The notes: generated by a model not told the origin, from the letters alone. Positions 7,466 to 15,488 are shown, counted from the stretch's first letter. The stretch: 21,063 nt of DNA from an uncultured Chlamydiae bacterium (GCA_903867585.1 CAIPRZ010000017.1:1-21063); one strand, 5' to 3'. Program-made: numbers and translations.

Positions 7466-7927
7466 ATGGATGATGAAGGCTTTATGCAAAAGGCTCTAGT
7501 AAATGCCAAAAAAGCTTTTGAATTAAATGAAGTTCCAATAGGGGCTGTTTTAGTCTTTCAAGGAAAGATTATAGCAGAAGGGTATAATCTTGTAGAAAAA
7601 GATCACGATGCAACTTCTCACGCAGAAATGCGCTGTATTAAAGAGGGTCAAAGCGTATTAAAAAATTGGCGATTAAACGACTGCGTTTTATATACGACTC
7701 TAGAGCCTTGTTTAATGTGTTACGGAGCTTCTGTTTTATCAAGAATTAAAAAAATAGTTTATGGAGCTCCTGACTTAAGACATGGAGCTTGTGGCGGCTG
7801 TTATGATGTCCGATCACAACCTCATCCCATACATCATGTAGAGGTTGTAGGGGGTGTCTTGTTAGACCCTTGCAAAGATATTATAAAAGATTTCTTTAAA
7901 AAAGTTAGGGAGTCAAAACATGATTGA
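7466..7927 (+). CDS. tadA: tRNA-specific adenosine deaminase
   Basis: TadA deaminates adenosine 34 to inosine in tRNA-Arg(ACG); it is a zinc enzyme and a homodimer. The catalytic motif HAEM is at residues 52-55 (H52 zinc ligand, E54 proton shuttle), and PCLMC at 81-85 supplies C82 and C85. NEVPIGAVLV near the N-terminus and a KIVYGAPDLRHGACGG stretch are typical of the family. The 153 aa are of normal length. It starts at ATG with AAAGGGA upstream and begins the plus-strand run, divergent from rpsO. Its last 8 bases overlap the next gene, so the two are probably co-translated. Confidence 0.95.
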   Translation: MDDEGFMQKALVNAKKAFELNEVPIGAVLVFQGKIIAEGYNLVEKDHDATSHAEMRCIKEGQSVLKNWRLNDCVLYTTLEPCLMCYGASVLSRIKKIVYGAPDLRHGACGGCYDVRSQPHPIHHVEVVGGVLLDPCKDIIKDFFKKVRESKHD

Positions 7928-8132
7928 AATTATTGATGAACTTGTCAAAGGGCAGATTAAAAGAATGTATGATTTTTCAAAAAAAATATACCCATCTATT
8001 ACTCCTGATGATCTGTGGCAACCTAACGATTTCCCTTTATTAGAAGAAAATCCCTATTTTCGCTATGAAGAAGGGGTGCTTGCTGGTCTTTTACAATCAA
8101 AAGCAGCCCTACTTGCGTCAAAAGCCTTGTAA
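7920..8132 (+). CDS. Conserved-position hypothetical protein, 70 aa
   Basis: I do not recognise this protein. It overlaps the tadA end by 8 bp and has a good ribosome binding site (AGGGAG about 8 nt before ATG), so it is very likely translated. The first 25 residues (MIEIIDELVKGQIKRMYDFSKK) form a probable amphipathic helix. Then comes an aromatic/proline segment (DLWQPNDFPLLEENPYF), then an Ala/Leu-rich helix ending in SKAL. It has no cysteines, signal peptide or membrane helix. Chlamydia has a small hypothetical gene (CT845) after its tadA homologue. Homology with it is only suggested by position. Confidence 0.75.
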   Translation: MIEIIDELVKGQIKRMYDFSKKIYPSITPDDLWQPNDFPLLEENPYFRYEEGVLAGLLQSKAALLASKAL

Positions 8133-8190
8133 TTTTTTAGGTTACTAGGGTAATCTATCTAAATAAATTAGATGTATTTTTGGAGAAAAC

Positions 8191-8490
8191 ATGAAAACCG
8201 ACATCCATCCTGAGTATCAGGACGTTCTGTTCGTTGATTCATCAACAGGACATAAATTTTTAGTAGGAAGCACTATTAAATCTAAAGAAACTGGCGAATT
8301 TGAAGGTAAAACCTATCCTATGATTCGTTTGCCTATTTCTTCAGCTTCTCACCCTTTCTACACAAAAACTAACCAATTTGTGGATGCAGAAGGGCGTTTA
8401 GATAAGTTTAATAAAAAATACGCAAAAGCTGCACAAGTTACTCCTCAAACTAACGAAGACGTTAAATCTCCAAAAATTCGTAAGAGATAA
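8191..8490 (+). CDS. rpmE: 50S ribosomal protein L31, type B (zinc-free)
   Basis: L31 bridges the 50S central protuberance to the 30S head. MKTDIHPEYQDVLFVDSSTG, then SASHPFYT and FNKKY mark the type B form. The protein has no cysteine, so it lacks the zinc knuckle of the type A form. The 99 aa include a basic tail (KSPKIRKR). It starts at ATG with GGAG 5 nt upstream. The 58-bp gap before it holds a small ATCTA / TAGAT inverted repeat; no strong promoter is visible. In many bacteria type B L31 is controlled by Zur, but I see no Zur-like operator here. Confidence 0.96.
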   Translation: MKTDIHPEYQDVLFVDSSTGHKFLVGSTIKSKETGEFEGKTYPMIRLPISSASHPFYTKTNQFVDAEGRLDKFNKKYAKAAQVTPQTNEDVKSPKIRKR

Positions 8491-8493
8491 ACC

Positions 8494-9573
8494 ATGCTCT
8501 CGGGGCGGATTGCTGAGCTTTTAAAGCGCGCTGAAGAAGTCGAATCCGCCTTAGGTCAAGAGGGTGTTCTCTCTGATCAAAAAAAGCTAAAGGCTTTGGC
8601 TAAAGAGCATGCCTATTTATCTGAGATTAGAAATCTTGTTGATCAACTAAATTCTTTAGATGGTCAAATAGTCAATAATCAAAGTCTTCTAGATGTTTCA
8701 GATGACCATGAGTTTTCTGAGATGATCCGTGAAGACCTAGCTCAACTCAATCTTCAAAAACTTTCTTTAGAAAGTAAGCTTCAAAATCTATTAGTTCCTC
8801 CCGATCCAAGAGACTCAAGAAACATCATCCTTGAAATAAGAGCAGGTACTGGTGGTGATGAGGCAGCTCTTTTTGTAGGGGATTGTGTTCGTATGTATAA
8901 AGCCTATGCTGATTCTAAAGGCTGGAATTATGAGCTTTTATCCTGTACCGAATCTGAGATGGGTGGCTTTAAGGAATATGTGATGGGAATATCAGGGGAT
9001 AATGTTTTCAGATTCATGCAATTTGAAGCAGGAACTCACCGAGTTCAGCGTATTCCTAAAACTGAATCTCAAGGTCGTATCCACACATCTGCTATTACTG
9101 TTGCCGTCCTACTAGAGCCAGATGAAGAAGAGCTTGTTGTATTAGATGAAAAAGATTTAAAAATCGATACCTATAGGGCTTCTGGGGCTGGTGGACAACA
9201 CGTTAATACTACAGACTCTGCAGTTAGAATTACTCACATTCCAACAGGAACTGTTGTGTATAGCCAAGAAGAAAGATCTCAGCATAAGAACAAAGAAAAA
9301 TGTATGAGACAACTTCAGGCTAAAATTGTCGAAGAAAAAAGAAGAAAGGCCCATTCCGAGCAGGCTTCTCTGAGAGCTCAACAAGTAGGAAGTGGCGATA
9401 GATCTGAAAGAATCAGAACCTATAACTTCCCTCAAAATAGAGTCACGGATCATCGCATCGAATTAACTCTTTATAAACTTGATAAAGTGCTTAACGGCGA
9501 TCTTGATGATTTGACAGGCCCTCTTGTCTCTTTTTACTATAATCAGAAACTCGAACAGAGTACTCAACCGTAA
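8494..9573 (+). CDS. prfA: Peptide chain release factor 1 (RF1)
   Basis: RF1 reads UAA and UAG stop codons and triggers release of the peptide. The catalytic GGQ is at 233-235, the same numbers as in E. coli, within SGAGGQHVNTTDSAVRI. The codon-reading tripeptide is PKT in RIPKTESQGRIHTSA, where E. coli has PAT; P-x-T identifies RF1 rather than RF2 (SPF). The 359 aa are normal. The start is 3 bp after the rpmE stop. Upstream CGTAAGAGATAAACC is not a strong ribosome binding site, so translation may be coupled to rpmE. PrmC, which methylates the GGQ glutamine, is the next gene. Confidence 0.97.
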   Translation: MLSGRIAELLKRAEEVESALGQEGVLSDQKKLKALAKEHAYLSEIRNLVDQLNSLDGQIVNNQSLLDVSDDHEFSEMIREDLAQLNLQKLSLESKLQNLLVPPDPRDSRNIILEIRAGTGGDEAALFVGDCVRMYKAYADSKGWNYELLSCTESEMGGFKEYVMGISGDNVFRFMQFEAGTHRVQRIPKTESQGRIHTSAITVAVLLEPDEEELVVLDEKDLKIDTYRASGAGGQHVNTTDSAVRITHIPTGTVVYSQEERSQHKNKEKCMRQLQAKIVEEKRRKAHSEQASLRAQQVGSGDRSERIRTYNFPQNRVTDHRIELTLYKLDKVLNGDLDDLTGPLVSFYYNQKLEQSTQP

Positions 9574-9579
9574 CTTATT

Positions 9580-10452
9580 ATGCAGCTTCTTGGAGATGTT
9601 CTAAAAAAAGCCGCTGATTATTTACAGCAGAAAAACGTATCTGAACCCAGGCTAAGCGCTGATTGGTTACTTGCTCATGTTCTTGGTATTAAACGGATGG
9701 ATTTATATTTAAATTTTGATCGTCCAATGGTTGAAGCTGAATTAAATACTTATCGCTCTTATATTGCGCGAAGAGCAAAAGAAGAACCAGTTTCTTATAT
9801 TATCGGTGAGCAACCATTTATGGGGCTTAACCTAAAAGTAAATCCCCACGTTCTTATTCCAAGGCAAGAAACAGAAATTCTAGTTGAAAAAGTTCTAGAA
9901 CATCTTAAATCTCAAGACCCCTTAAAAGGGCTTGATTTATGTACAGGTTCTGGAGCCATCGCATGCGCTATTAAAAAATATCAAAATAGCACGACGATGC
10001 ATGCATCAGATATCAGTGTTGAAGCTTTAGAAATGGCAAAAAAAAATGCTTCTTCTTTAAATGTAGACATTGTTTTTCATCAGTCTGATCTTGTTAATTC
10101 AATAGAAGGTACATTTGATTTTGTTGTCTGTAATCCTCCTTATATCGTGCAAAAAGTGATAGATACTTTAGACAATCAGGTGAAGAATTTTGAGCCCCAT
10201 TTAGCCCTTTCAGGGGGCATCGATGGTTTAGACTTTTATCGAAAGCTTGCATCGGAGCTACCAAAAATTTTAAATAATCAAGCTCGAATTTTTTTAGAAA
10301 TTGGTTTTGATCAAGCCGAAGCTGTAATCGATATATTTTCAAATCCTCCCTTTTATAGCGCTTGTTGTATCAAAGATTTAAATGAAAATAATCGTTGTGT
10401 CATGATCGATTACACAGCTTCTATTAAGGACAAAGTATGTTTGGCAACTTAA
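9580..10452 (+). CDS. prmC: Release factor glutamine methyltransferase
   Basis: PrmC (HemK) transfers a methyl group from SAM to the glutamine of the GGQ motif in RF1 and RF2. Residues 1-90 form the small N-terminal helical domain. PFMGLNLKVNPHVLIPRQET precedes the Rossmann fold, the SAM motif GLDLCTGSGAIA follows, and the substrate motif NPPY is at 185-188. The 290 aa are normal. It follows prfA with a 6-bp gap and no clear ribosome binding site, which fits translational coupling with its own substrate gene. Its last 16 bp overlap ffh. Confidence 0.96.
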   Translation: MQLLGDVLKKAADYLQQKNVSEPRLSADWLLAHVLGIKRMDLYLNFDRPMVEAELNTYRSYIARRAKEEPVSYIIGEQPFMGLNLKVNPHVLIPRQETEILVEKVLEHLKSQDPLKGLDLCTGSGAIACAIKKYQNSTTMHASDISVEALEMAKKNASSLNVDIVFHQSDLVNSIEGTFDFVVCNPPYIVQKVIDTLDNQVKNFEPHLALSGGIDGLDFYRKLASELPKILNNQARIFLEIGFDQAEAVIDIFSNPPFYSACCIKDLNENNRCVMIDYTASIKDKVCLAT

Positions 10453-11777
10453 CAAAAAAACTTCAAGAAACTTTCTCCAAATTAACAGGAGCCAAGGTTC
10501 TTACTGAAAGTAACATTGACGAAGCCTCTCGAGAGGTAAGACTTGCCTTGCTGGATGCTGATGTTGAGTACAGCGTAGTAGGTCGTCTTGTTAAAAAGAT
10601 AAAAGAAAAAGCTCTTGGGCAAACTGTTGTCAAAAACGTAAATCCTGCTCAAACTTTTACAAAAATTGTCCATGATGAACTAGTTCAGTTAATGACAGCG
10701 GAAAAAAAAGAGCTGCATTTAAAATCCAAGCCTTCTGTCATCTTAATGTGCGGTCTTCAAGGGGTGGGAAAAACGACACAGACGGTTAAATTAGCCCGCC
10801 TTTTAAAATCTAAACCCTACTATAAAAATCCAGTAATTCTAGCTGGAGACTATTATAGACCAGCAGCTTTTGAGCAGCTCAAAGTGTTATCTGAACCTTT
10901 AAATATCCCAATTTTTCATGACCCTCAGGAAAAAGATCAGAAAGAGCTTTTAAAAAAATCTTTTGAATTTATGAAAGCTGTGAGCGGGGATGTCTTAATT
11001 ATCGATACAGCTGGTAGACAGCATGTAGACCAAAACCTAATGGATGAGATTCAGTCTTTAAAAGCCCTAGCATCTCCTGATGAAGTGCTATTTGTGGCTA
11101 ATGCCATGCTTGGTCAAGAGTCTGTAGCGACAGCTCAAGCCTTTGACGCAGCATTAGGCATTACAGGAATTATTTTAACTATGGTTGATTCTTCAGCAAG
11201 GGCTGGGGCGGCCTTGTCGATGTCCTATGTCACACAGAAGCCGATTTTATTTGAAGGAACCGGTGAAAGGATTGATGATTTTCAAGTATTTGATGCTAAT
11301 TCTATGGCTGATAGAATTTTGGGAATGGGGGATGTGGTTAATCTTGTTAAAAAAGCTGAAGAGCACATTACTCAGGCTGAAAAAGACGAAATGGAACAAA
11401 AGCTTAGAAAAGCTCAGTTTTCCTACGCTGACTTCTTAAAACAGATGCAAATGATCCGTCGAATGGGTCCATTAAAAAATTTATTACGTATGCTTCCAGG
11501 GGTTGGAGATATAGATCCTTCAACTTTTGATGAAAAAGGTTTGCAGCGTATTGAAGCTGTGATACAATCTATGACTTTAAAAGAGCGTGTTGAAGCTTGT
11601 GAACTTGATGTCGGTCGTCGCAGACGGATTGCTAAAGGTAGTGGGGTATCACTCGACGATGTCAATAAGATGGTTAAAACATTCAAAAAATTAAAACAAT
11701 TTTTAAAAGAGATGCCCTCTTTAGAGAGAAAGTTTTCTAAAGAAATGGGTAATAAGGAGAAAAAAATATGGCATTAA
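10437..11777 (+). CDS. ffh: Signal recognition particle GTPase Ffh
   Basis: Ffh binds signal sequences on ribosomes and, with SRP RNA and FtsY, delivers them to the membrane. It has the N domain (1-95), G1 GLQGVGKT (106-113), DTAGR (190-194) and a methionine-rich M domain with MRRMGPLKNLL-like and VGRRRRIAKGSG elements. The G4 motif, usually TKxD, reads TMVD (248-251). The following DGDARGG-type loop reads DSSARAG. The 446 aa are normal. AAGGA lies 6 nt before the ATG, inside the end of prmC. The last 10 bp overlap rpsP. Confidence 0.97.
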   Translation: MFGNLTKKLQETFSKLTGAKVLTESNIDEASREVRLALLDADVEYSVVGRLVKKIKEKALGQTVVKNVNPAQTFTKIVHDELVQLMTAEKKELHLKSKPSVILMCGLQGVGKTTQTVKLARLLKSKPYYKNPVILAGDYYRPAAFEQLKVLSEPLNIPIFHDPQEKDQKELLKKSFEFMKAVSGDVLIIDTAGRQHVDQNLMDEIQSLKALASPDEVLFVANAMLGQESVATAQAFDAALGITGIILTMVDSSARAGAALSMSYVTQKPILFEGTGERIDDFQVFDANSMADRILGMGDVVNLVKKAEEHITQAEKDEMEQKLRKAQFSYADFLKQMQMIRRMGPLKNLLRMLPGVGDIDPSTFDEKGLQRIEAVIQSMTLKERVEACELDVGRRRRIAKGSGVSLDDVNKMVKTFKKLKQFLKEMPSLERKFSKEMGNKEKKIWH

Positions 11778-12085
11778 AGATTCGTTTACGCCAACAAGGT
11801 CGAGCTAACCACCAAACTTACCGTTTAGTTGTAGCTGATGTCCGTTCGCCACGTGATGGTAAGTATGTAGAAATGCTTGGATGGTACGATCCATCTCTTG
11901 CTGAAAACAACGCCGTTGTTGACGCTGAAAGAGCTAATTATTGGATTTCACAAGGTGCTGAATTTACAGATCAAGCTAAAGCTGTGATCAAAAAGGTAGC
12001 TCCTGAGATCATTAATCAATGGCAAGAAAAACGCAATCAAATGCAAGTTACTCGTGCTAAAAAACGAAGAGGCGTAAAAGCTTAA
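11768..12085 (+). CDS. rpsP: 30S ribosomal protein S16
   Basis: S16 stabilises the 16S rRNA 5' domain. MALKIRLRQQGRANHQTYRL, then DVRSPRDGKYVEMLGWYDP, are diagnostic. The 105 aa include a basic tail (RAKKRRGVKA). AAGGAG lies 8-9 nt before the ATG, inside the end of ffh. rimM, which follows rpsP in many bacteria, is absent; trmD comes next after 6 bp. Confidence 0.98.
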   Translation: MALKIRLRQQGRANHQTYRLVVADVRSPRDGKYVEMLGWYDPSLAENNAVVDAERANYWISQGAEFTDQAKAVIKKVAPEIINQWQEKRNQMQVTRAKKRRGVKA

Positions 12086-12091
12086 TTTTTT

Positions 12092-12760
12092 GTGCACGTT
12101 GATCTAATTTCGTTGTTTCCTAAGTTTTTCGATAGTCCTTTTCATACTAGTATTTTGGGTAGGGCTTTAGACAATAAATTGATCACAGTAACGTGCCTTG
12201 ATTTAAGAGAGTTTGGGGAAGGTCCTAGACGTAAAGTTGATGATAAACCCTATGGTGGTGGTCCAGGTATGTTATTAATGCCAGGTCCGCTATCTAAAGC
12301 GATTGAAAAAGTTAAATCCGATTCATCGCACATTGTTTACATGTCCCCACAGGGTAAGCCCTTAAAATCCGCTGATTGTGAAAGGCTTGCAACTTATGAT
12401 CATTTAGTGATTATTTGCGGTCATTACGAGGGAATTGATCAACGAATTATTGATCAATATGTGGATGAGGAAATCTCGATTGGAGATTTTATAATAACAT
12501 CAGGAATGCCAGCAGCGCTTTGTCTTATTGATGGGATAGCTCGCTTTATACCGGATGTTTTAGGTGATGAGAGGTCTAATCAAACCGAAACCTTTAAAGA
12601 GGGCGGTTTTGAGGGTCCTCAGTATACAAAACCTGTAGAATTTCAAGGATTAGAGGTTCCAGAGGTTCTTGTTAACGGGAATCATCAAAAAATTGCGGCT
12701 TGGCGTAAAAGTAAAGCTTTAGAAAAGATGGGAAAAATTCGGCCTGATCTGTTAGACTGA
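12092..12760 (+). CDS. trmD: tRNA (guanine-37-N1)-methyltransferase
   Basis: TrmD methylates G37 of tRNAs with G at position 36, preventing +1 frameshifts; it is a SPOUT-class dimer. It starts at GTG (12092), giving MHVDLISLFPKFF, the usual family beginning. No ribosome binding site is visible. VDDKPYGGGPGMLL, CGHYEGIDQRI and the trefoil-knot segment GDFIITSGMPAALCLIDGI are present. In the knot, Met stands where E. coli has Glu (GGELPA), and YTKP replaces the common YTRP. From memory C. trachomatis TrmD also departs at the first point. The protein is 222 aa, slightly short. As I recall, Chlamydia TrmD has a long C-terminal extension, which is missing here. Confidence 0.95.
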   Translation: MHVDLISLFPKFFDSPFHTSILGRALDNKLITVTCLDLREFGEGPRRKVDDKPYGGGPGMLLMPGPLSKAIEKVKSDSSHIVYMSPQGKPLKSADCERLATYDHLVIICGHYEGIDQRIIDQYVDEEISIGDFIITSGMPAALCLIDGIARFIPDVLGDERSNQTETFKEGGFEGPQYTKPVEFQGLEVPEVLVNGNHQKIAAWRKSKALEKMGKIRPDLLD

Positions 12761-12781
12761 CGGGCAAATAGGAGAAATATT

Positions 12782-13156
12782 ATGAATAATGCTTTAATCG
12801 ACATGATTGAAAAAGCACAAATTAAGTCCGATTATCCAGAATTTAGTATTGGGGATACATTGGATATTCATACACGTATTATTGAAGGGAATAATGAACG
12901 TATCCAAGTCTTTACCGGCACAATAATTGCCCGTAAAGGTCGTGGTCTTTCAGAAACCATTTCTTTATACCGTGTATCTTATGGTGCAGGTATTGAGCGT
13001 GTATTTATGCTTAATAGCCCAAAAATTGCTAAAATTGTCGTCGCGAAAAAAGGGGTTAACCGTAAGGCTAAACTTTATCGTATCCGCGGTGAATTTGGTA
13101 AAAAAGCTAATATTAAACAGGCTATTTTTAAAGCAGCTCCAAAAGCTCAAGCCTAA
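12782..13156 (+). CDS. rplS: 50S ribosomal protein L19
   Basis: L19 sits at the 30S-50S interface. Diagnostic segments are FSIGDTLDIHTRIIEGNNER, then QVFTGTIIARKGRGL, SETISLYRVSYGAGIERVF and a KLYRIRG motif. The 124 aa are normal. AGGAG lies 8 nt before the ATG. It ends the rpsP-trmD-rplS group. Confidence 0.98.
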   Translation: MNNALIDMIEKAQIKSDYPEFSIGDTLDIHTRIIEGNNERIQVFTGTIIARKGRGLSETISLYRVSYGAGIERVFMLNSPKIAKIVVAKKGVNRKAKLYRIRGEFGKKANIKQAIFKAAPKAQA

Positions 13157-13171
13157 TACTCTAAGTATTCT

Positions 13172-13825
13172 ATGGGATCTGCTATACAAGACGATCTTTT
13201 CGGCCAATTAAATTCTTCACTTGTCAAAGTTGGCGTTGATGAAGTAGGTCGAGGTTGTATAGCAGGTCCCGTTGTCGCTTGTGCCTGTTTTGCTTTAGAT
13301 ACCTGTCAATTACCTCAGGTTTTTGATAGCAAAACTCTGACAGCCGAAGATCGAGAAGATATTTTTATCCAATTATCGCAACTAGAAAATTTTCATTTTG
13401 CTTTTGGGGTCGTTTCTAATGATCAAATAGATCAGATCAACATCCTACAAGCCACCTTTAAAGCGATGAAAACAGCGATCTCAAGACTTCCTTTAGAGTT
13501 TGATGAGGTATTGGTTGATGGTTCTTTACTTATACCTGGACTGAATTACCCCCAAAAAGCCATTGTAAAAGGGGATTCTAAAGAGCCTATTATTAGTGCC
13601 GCCTCGATATTGGCAAAGGTTTTTAGAGATAAGCTTATGGATATGTATTCAAGACAATTTCCTAAATATGGCTTTGATGTTCATAAAGGGTATGGGACAG
13701 CGCTCCATCTTGAAAAGCTTAAAGCTTTTGGCCCAACCACTTTGCATAGAATGAGCTTTGCCCCGCTTAGTAAAAAAGAAGAGACTAATACATTGTTTTT
13801 ACCCCTTGATGAGATGCTCTTATGA
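13172..13825 (+). CDS. rnhB: Ribonuclease HII
   Basis: RNase HII removes RNA from RNA:DNA hybrids and starts repair of single ribonucleotides in DNA. The signature VGVDEVGRGCIAGPVV carries the catalytic pair D23-E24. VLVDGSLLIPG and KGDSKEPIISAASILAKVFR supply the other acidic residues, and GFDVHKGYGTALHLEKL is the C-terminal family block. The 217 aa are normal. The 15-bp gap after rplS has no clear ribosome binding site, so the start is less certain than the gene. It ends in ATGA, shared with the start of yicC. Confidence 0.95.
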   Translation: MGSAIQDDLFGQLNSSLVKVGVDEVGRGCIAGPVVACACFALDTCQLPQVFDSKTLTAEDREDIFIQLSQLENFHFAFGVVSNDQIDQINILQATFKAMKTAISRLPLEFDEVLVDGSLLIPGLNYPQKAIVKGDSKEPIISAASILAKVFRDKLMDMYSRQFPKYGFDVHKGYGTALHLEKLKAFGPTTLHRMSFAPLSKKEETNTLFLPLDEMLL

Positions 13826-14664
13826 AAAGTATGACAGCGTACGCTCAAGTTCTTGATTCCATTCATTCAAGACGGTACAGAATTGAAATACAAAGTCTGA
13901 ATAAAAAAGGATTGGATATTCAAACCGACCTGCCTCAGTCTTTTTTAAGCTTAAATATTCCGATTCGATTATTTGTGGCCCGATTTTTGGAACGGGGAAC
14001 AGTCCTTGTTCGCTTGAAGGAAGAGCAGGAAGATAAACAAGAAGCTGGCCAGGATTTAATTCAAGCCAAGCAAACACTAGCCCATTTAGCACAAGCTGCG
14101 GGGTATCCAGCATCGGTTGTGACGTTTGATCTTTTGCTTGAGAAAGCAACAACGTTACAATCTAAAAAACTAGAGATGAACGATATTGAGTCTCTATTAT
14201 CACGCTGTATTGAAGCGCTTGTTAAAATGAGAGTGGAAGAGGGTAAACAGCTTGAAAAAGATTTTAAAAAGCGATTTGAGCTAATTTTACACACTTTAAC
14301 TGAAATTGAGGCTCATCAAAAGCACGCACCTGAAAAGTTAAAACATAAACTTTTAGAAAGATTGAAACAGCTCGAACTTTCAGGTCATGATGAAGAAAGA
14401 CTTTCTAAAGAAGTTATTTATTATGTAGAAAAACAAGATGTTACTGAAGAGATAACCCGCTTGAAATCTCACTTAAATCAGATGCAGGCCCTTTTAACAT
14501 CTCATGATGCAGTCGGTAGAAAGTTTGAATTTTTAACTCAAGAATGTTTTCGAGAGGTGAATACCTTATCTGCTAAAACCTCAGAACTTGCTGTAATCAA
14601 CTTGACACTGGTGTTAAAAACTGAGTTTGAAAAAATTAAAGAACAAGTCATGAATATAGAGTAA
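13822..14664 (+). CDS. yicC: YicC/YloC-family endoribonuclease
   Basis: YicC/YloC proteins are recently recognised endoribonucleases; in E. coli YicC works with PNPase in decay of a small RNA. The N-terminus MKSMTAYAQ corresponds to the family SMTGFG start, followed by EIQSLNKKGLDIQTDLP. The C-terminal DUF1732 block is clear: VTEEITRLKSHLNQMQALL, GRKFEFLTQECFREVNTL, SAKTSELAVI and an end in KEQVMNIE. The middle part (about 90-200) is helical and charged. The 280 aa are normal. It overlaps rnhB by 4 bp (ATGA) and precedes gmk by 8 bp, the yloC-gmk order also found in Bacillus. Confidence 0.93.
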   Translation: MKSMTAYAQVLDSIHSRRYRIEIQSLNKKGLDIQTDLPQSFLSLNIPIRLFVARFLERGTVLVRLKEEQEDKQEAGQDLIQAKQTLAHLAQAAGYPASVVTFDLLLEKATTLQSKKLEMNDIESLLSRCIEALVKMRVEEGKQLEKDFKKRFELILHTLTEIEAHQKHAPEKLKHKLLERLKQLELSGHDEERLSKEVIYYVEKQDVTEEITRLKSHLNQMQALLTSHDAVGRKFEFLTQECFREVNTLSAKTSELAVINLTLVLKTEFEKIKEQVMNIE

Positions 14665-14672
14665 ATATAACT

Positions 14673-15263
14673 ATGACCCACAAAGTTTTAGGAAATCTTA
14701 CTAAAGGAAAACTTTTCATTTTATCAGCCCCTGCTGGTACTGGTAAAACGACCCTTGCTCGTATGGCTTCTTCGGAATTTGCGTGTGTTGTAGAAAGTAT
14801 TTCTTATACCACGAGACATCCTCGTGTAGAAGAATTAGAGGGACAAGATTATTTTTTTGTTTCTGAAAGCACTTTTCACGAACTTGAGCATAAAGGGGAG
14901 TTCCTTGAATCCGCTGTTGTTTTTGGAAACCGCTATGGCACCAGTAAGAAATTTGTAGAGCAACAGGTAAATCAGGGAAAACATGTCTTACTTGTCATCG
15001 ATGTACAAGGAGCCATGAATCTCAAGAAGATGAACCTGGATGCTATTTTCATATTTATAAAGCCACCCTCGCTGATTGCTCTAAAGCAAAGATTGATGGC
15101 TAGAAATTCTGATAGTCAAGAGTCTATTGAAAGACGACTATCATTAGCTCAACATGAGCTAACTTTTGAAAAAGAATACGATTATCAAATTATTAACGAT
15201 AATCTTTTGTCTGCCTTTGAGGTCTTAAAAGCGATCCTCATTGCAGAAGAACATAAAATTTAG
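14673..15263 (+). CDS. gmk: Guanylate kinase
   Basis: Gmk phosphorylates GMP to GDP with ATP. The P-loop SAPAGTGKTT is at residues 18-27. SYTTRHPRVEELEGQDYFFV is the GMP-binding region, and GNRYGTSK and VLLVIDVQGAMNLK are the usual core motifs. The lid region has RLMARNSDSQESIERRLSLA. The 196 aa are normal. There is no clear ribosome binding site (GAGTAAATATAACT before ATG), so initiation may depend on yicC translation 8 bp upstream. Confidence 0.97.
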   Translation: MTHKVLGNLTKGKLFILSAPAGTGKTTLARMASSEFACVVESISYTTRHPRVEELEGQDYFFVSESTFHELEHKGEFLESAVVFGNRYGTSKKFVEQQVNQGKHVLLVIDVQGAMNLKKMNLDAIFIFIKPPSLIALKQRLMARNSDSQESIERRLSLAQHELTFEKEYDYQIINDNLLSAFEVLKAILIAEEHKI

Positions 15264-15278
15264 GAGTAGATTGTACCC

Positions 15279-15488
15279 ATGATGACAAAAGATCACCTGA
15301 CCTCAGAATATTTAAGACCTATAGCTTTAAGCTCATTTGAGATTGCTCATTTAGCCATCGAAGTGACAAGAGCCTATATTAGAAAAGGTCACCAAATCGA
15401 TATGGAAGATGTGCTTGATATGTTAACACGTCGTAGCGCTCATGATATTATTGCTGACATTGATGAGAGTGAAGGCCCTATTTCATGA
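15279..15488 (+). CDS. Small protein in the rpoZ position (possible diverged omega subunit)
   Basis: I cannot assign this 69-aa protein with certainty. It lies between gmk and metG and overlaps metG by 4 bp (ATGA). AGGAG lies 12 nt before the ATG, at the end of gmk. In many bacteria gmk is followed by rpoZ, the omega subunit of RNA polymerase. The segment LSSFEIAHLAIEVTRAYIRK loosely resembles the omega core (NRF/Y-D/E-L-V..AA.RAR), with F-E, a central A and an R at matching places. The acidic tail (DIDESEGPIS) also recalls omega ends. Chlamydia has a hypothetical gene (CT031) at this place. The evidence is position and a weak motif only. Confidence 0.7.
   Translation: MMTKDHLTSEYLRPIALSSFEIAHLAIEVTRAYIRKGHQIDMEDVLDMLTRRSAHDIIADIDESEGPIS

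Noticed and set aside
8133..8190. Zur operator or riboswitch before rpmE
   Set aside because: Only a 5-bp inverted repeat is visible, with no recognisable Zur-type palindrome or expression platform.
13820..14152. 110-codon minus-strand frame opposite yicC
   Set aside because: It overlaps a well-conserved yicC N-terminus and shows no family motif; it is an antisense shadow.
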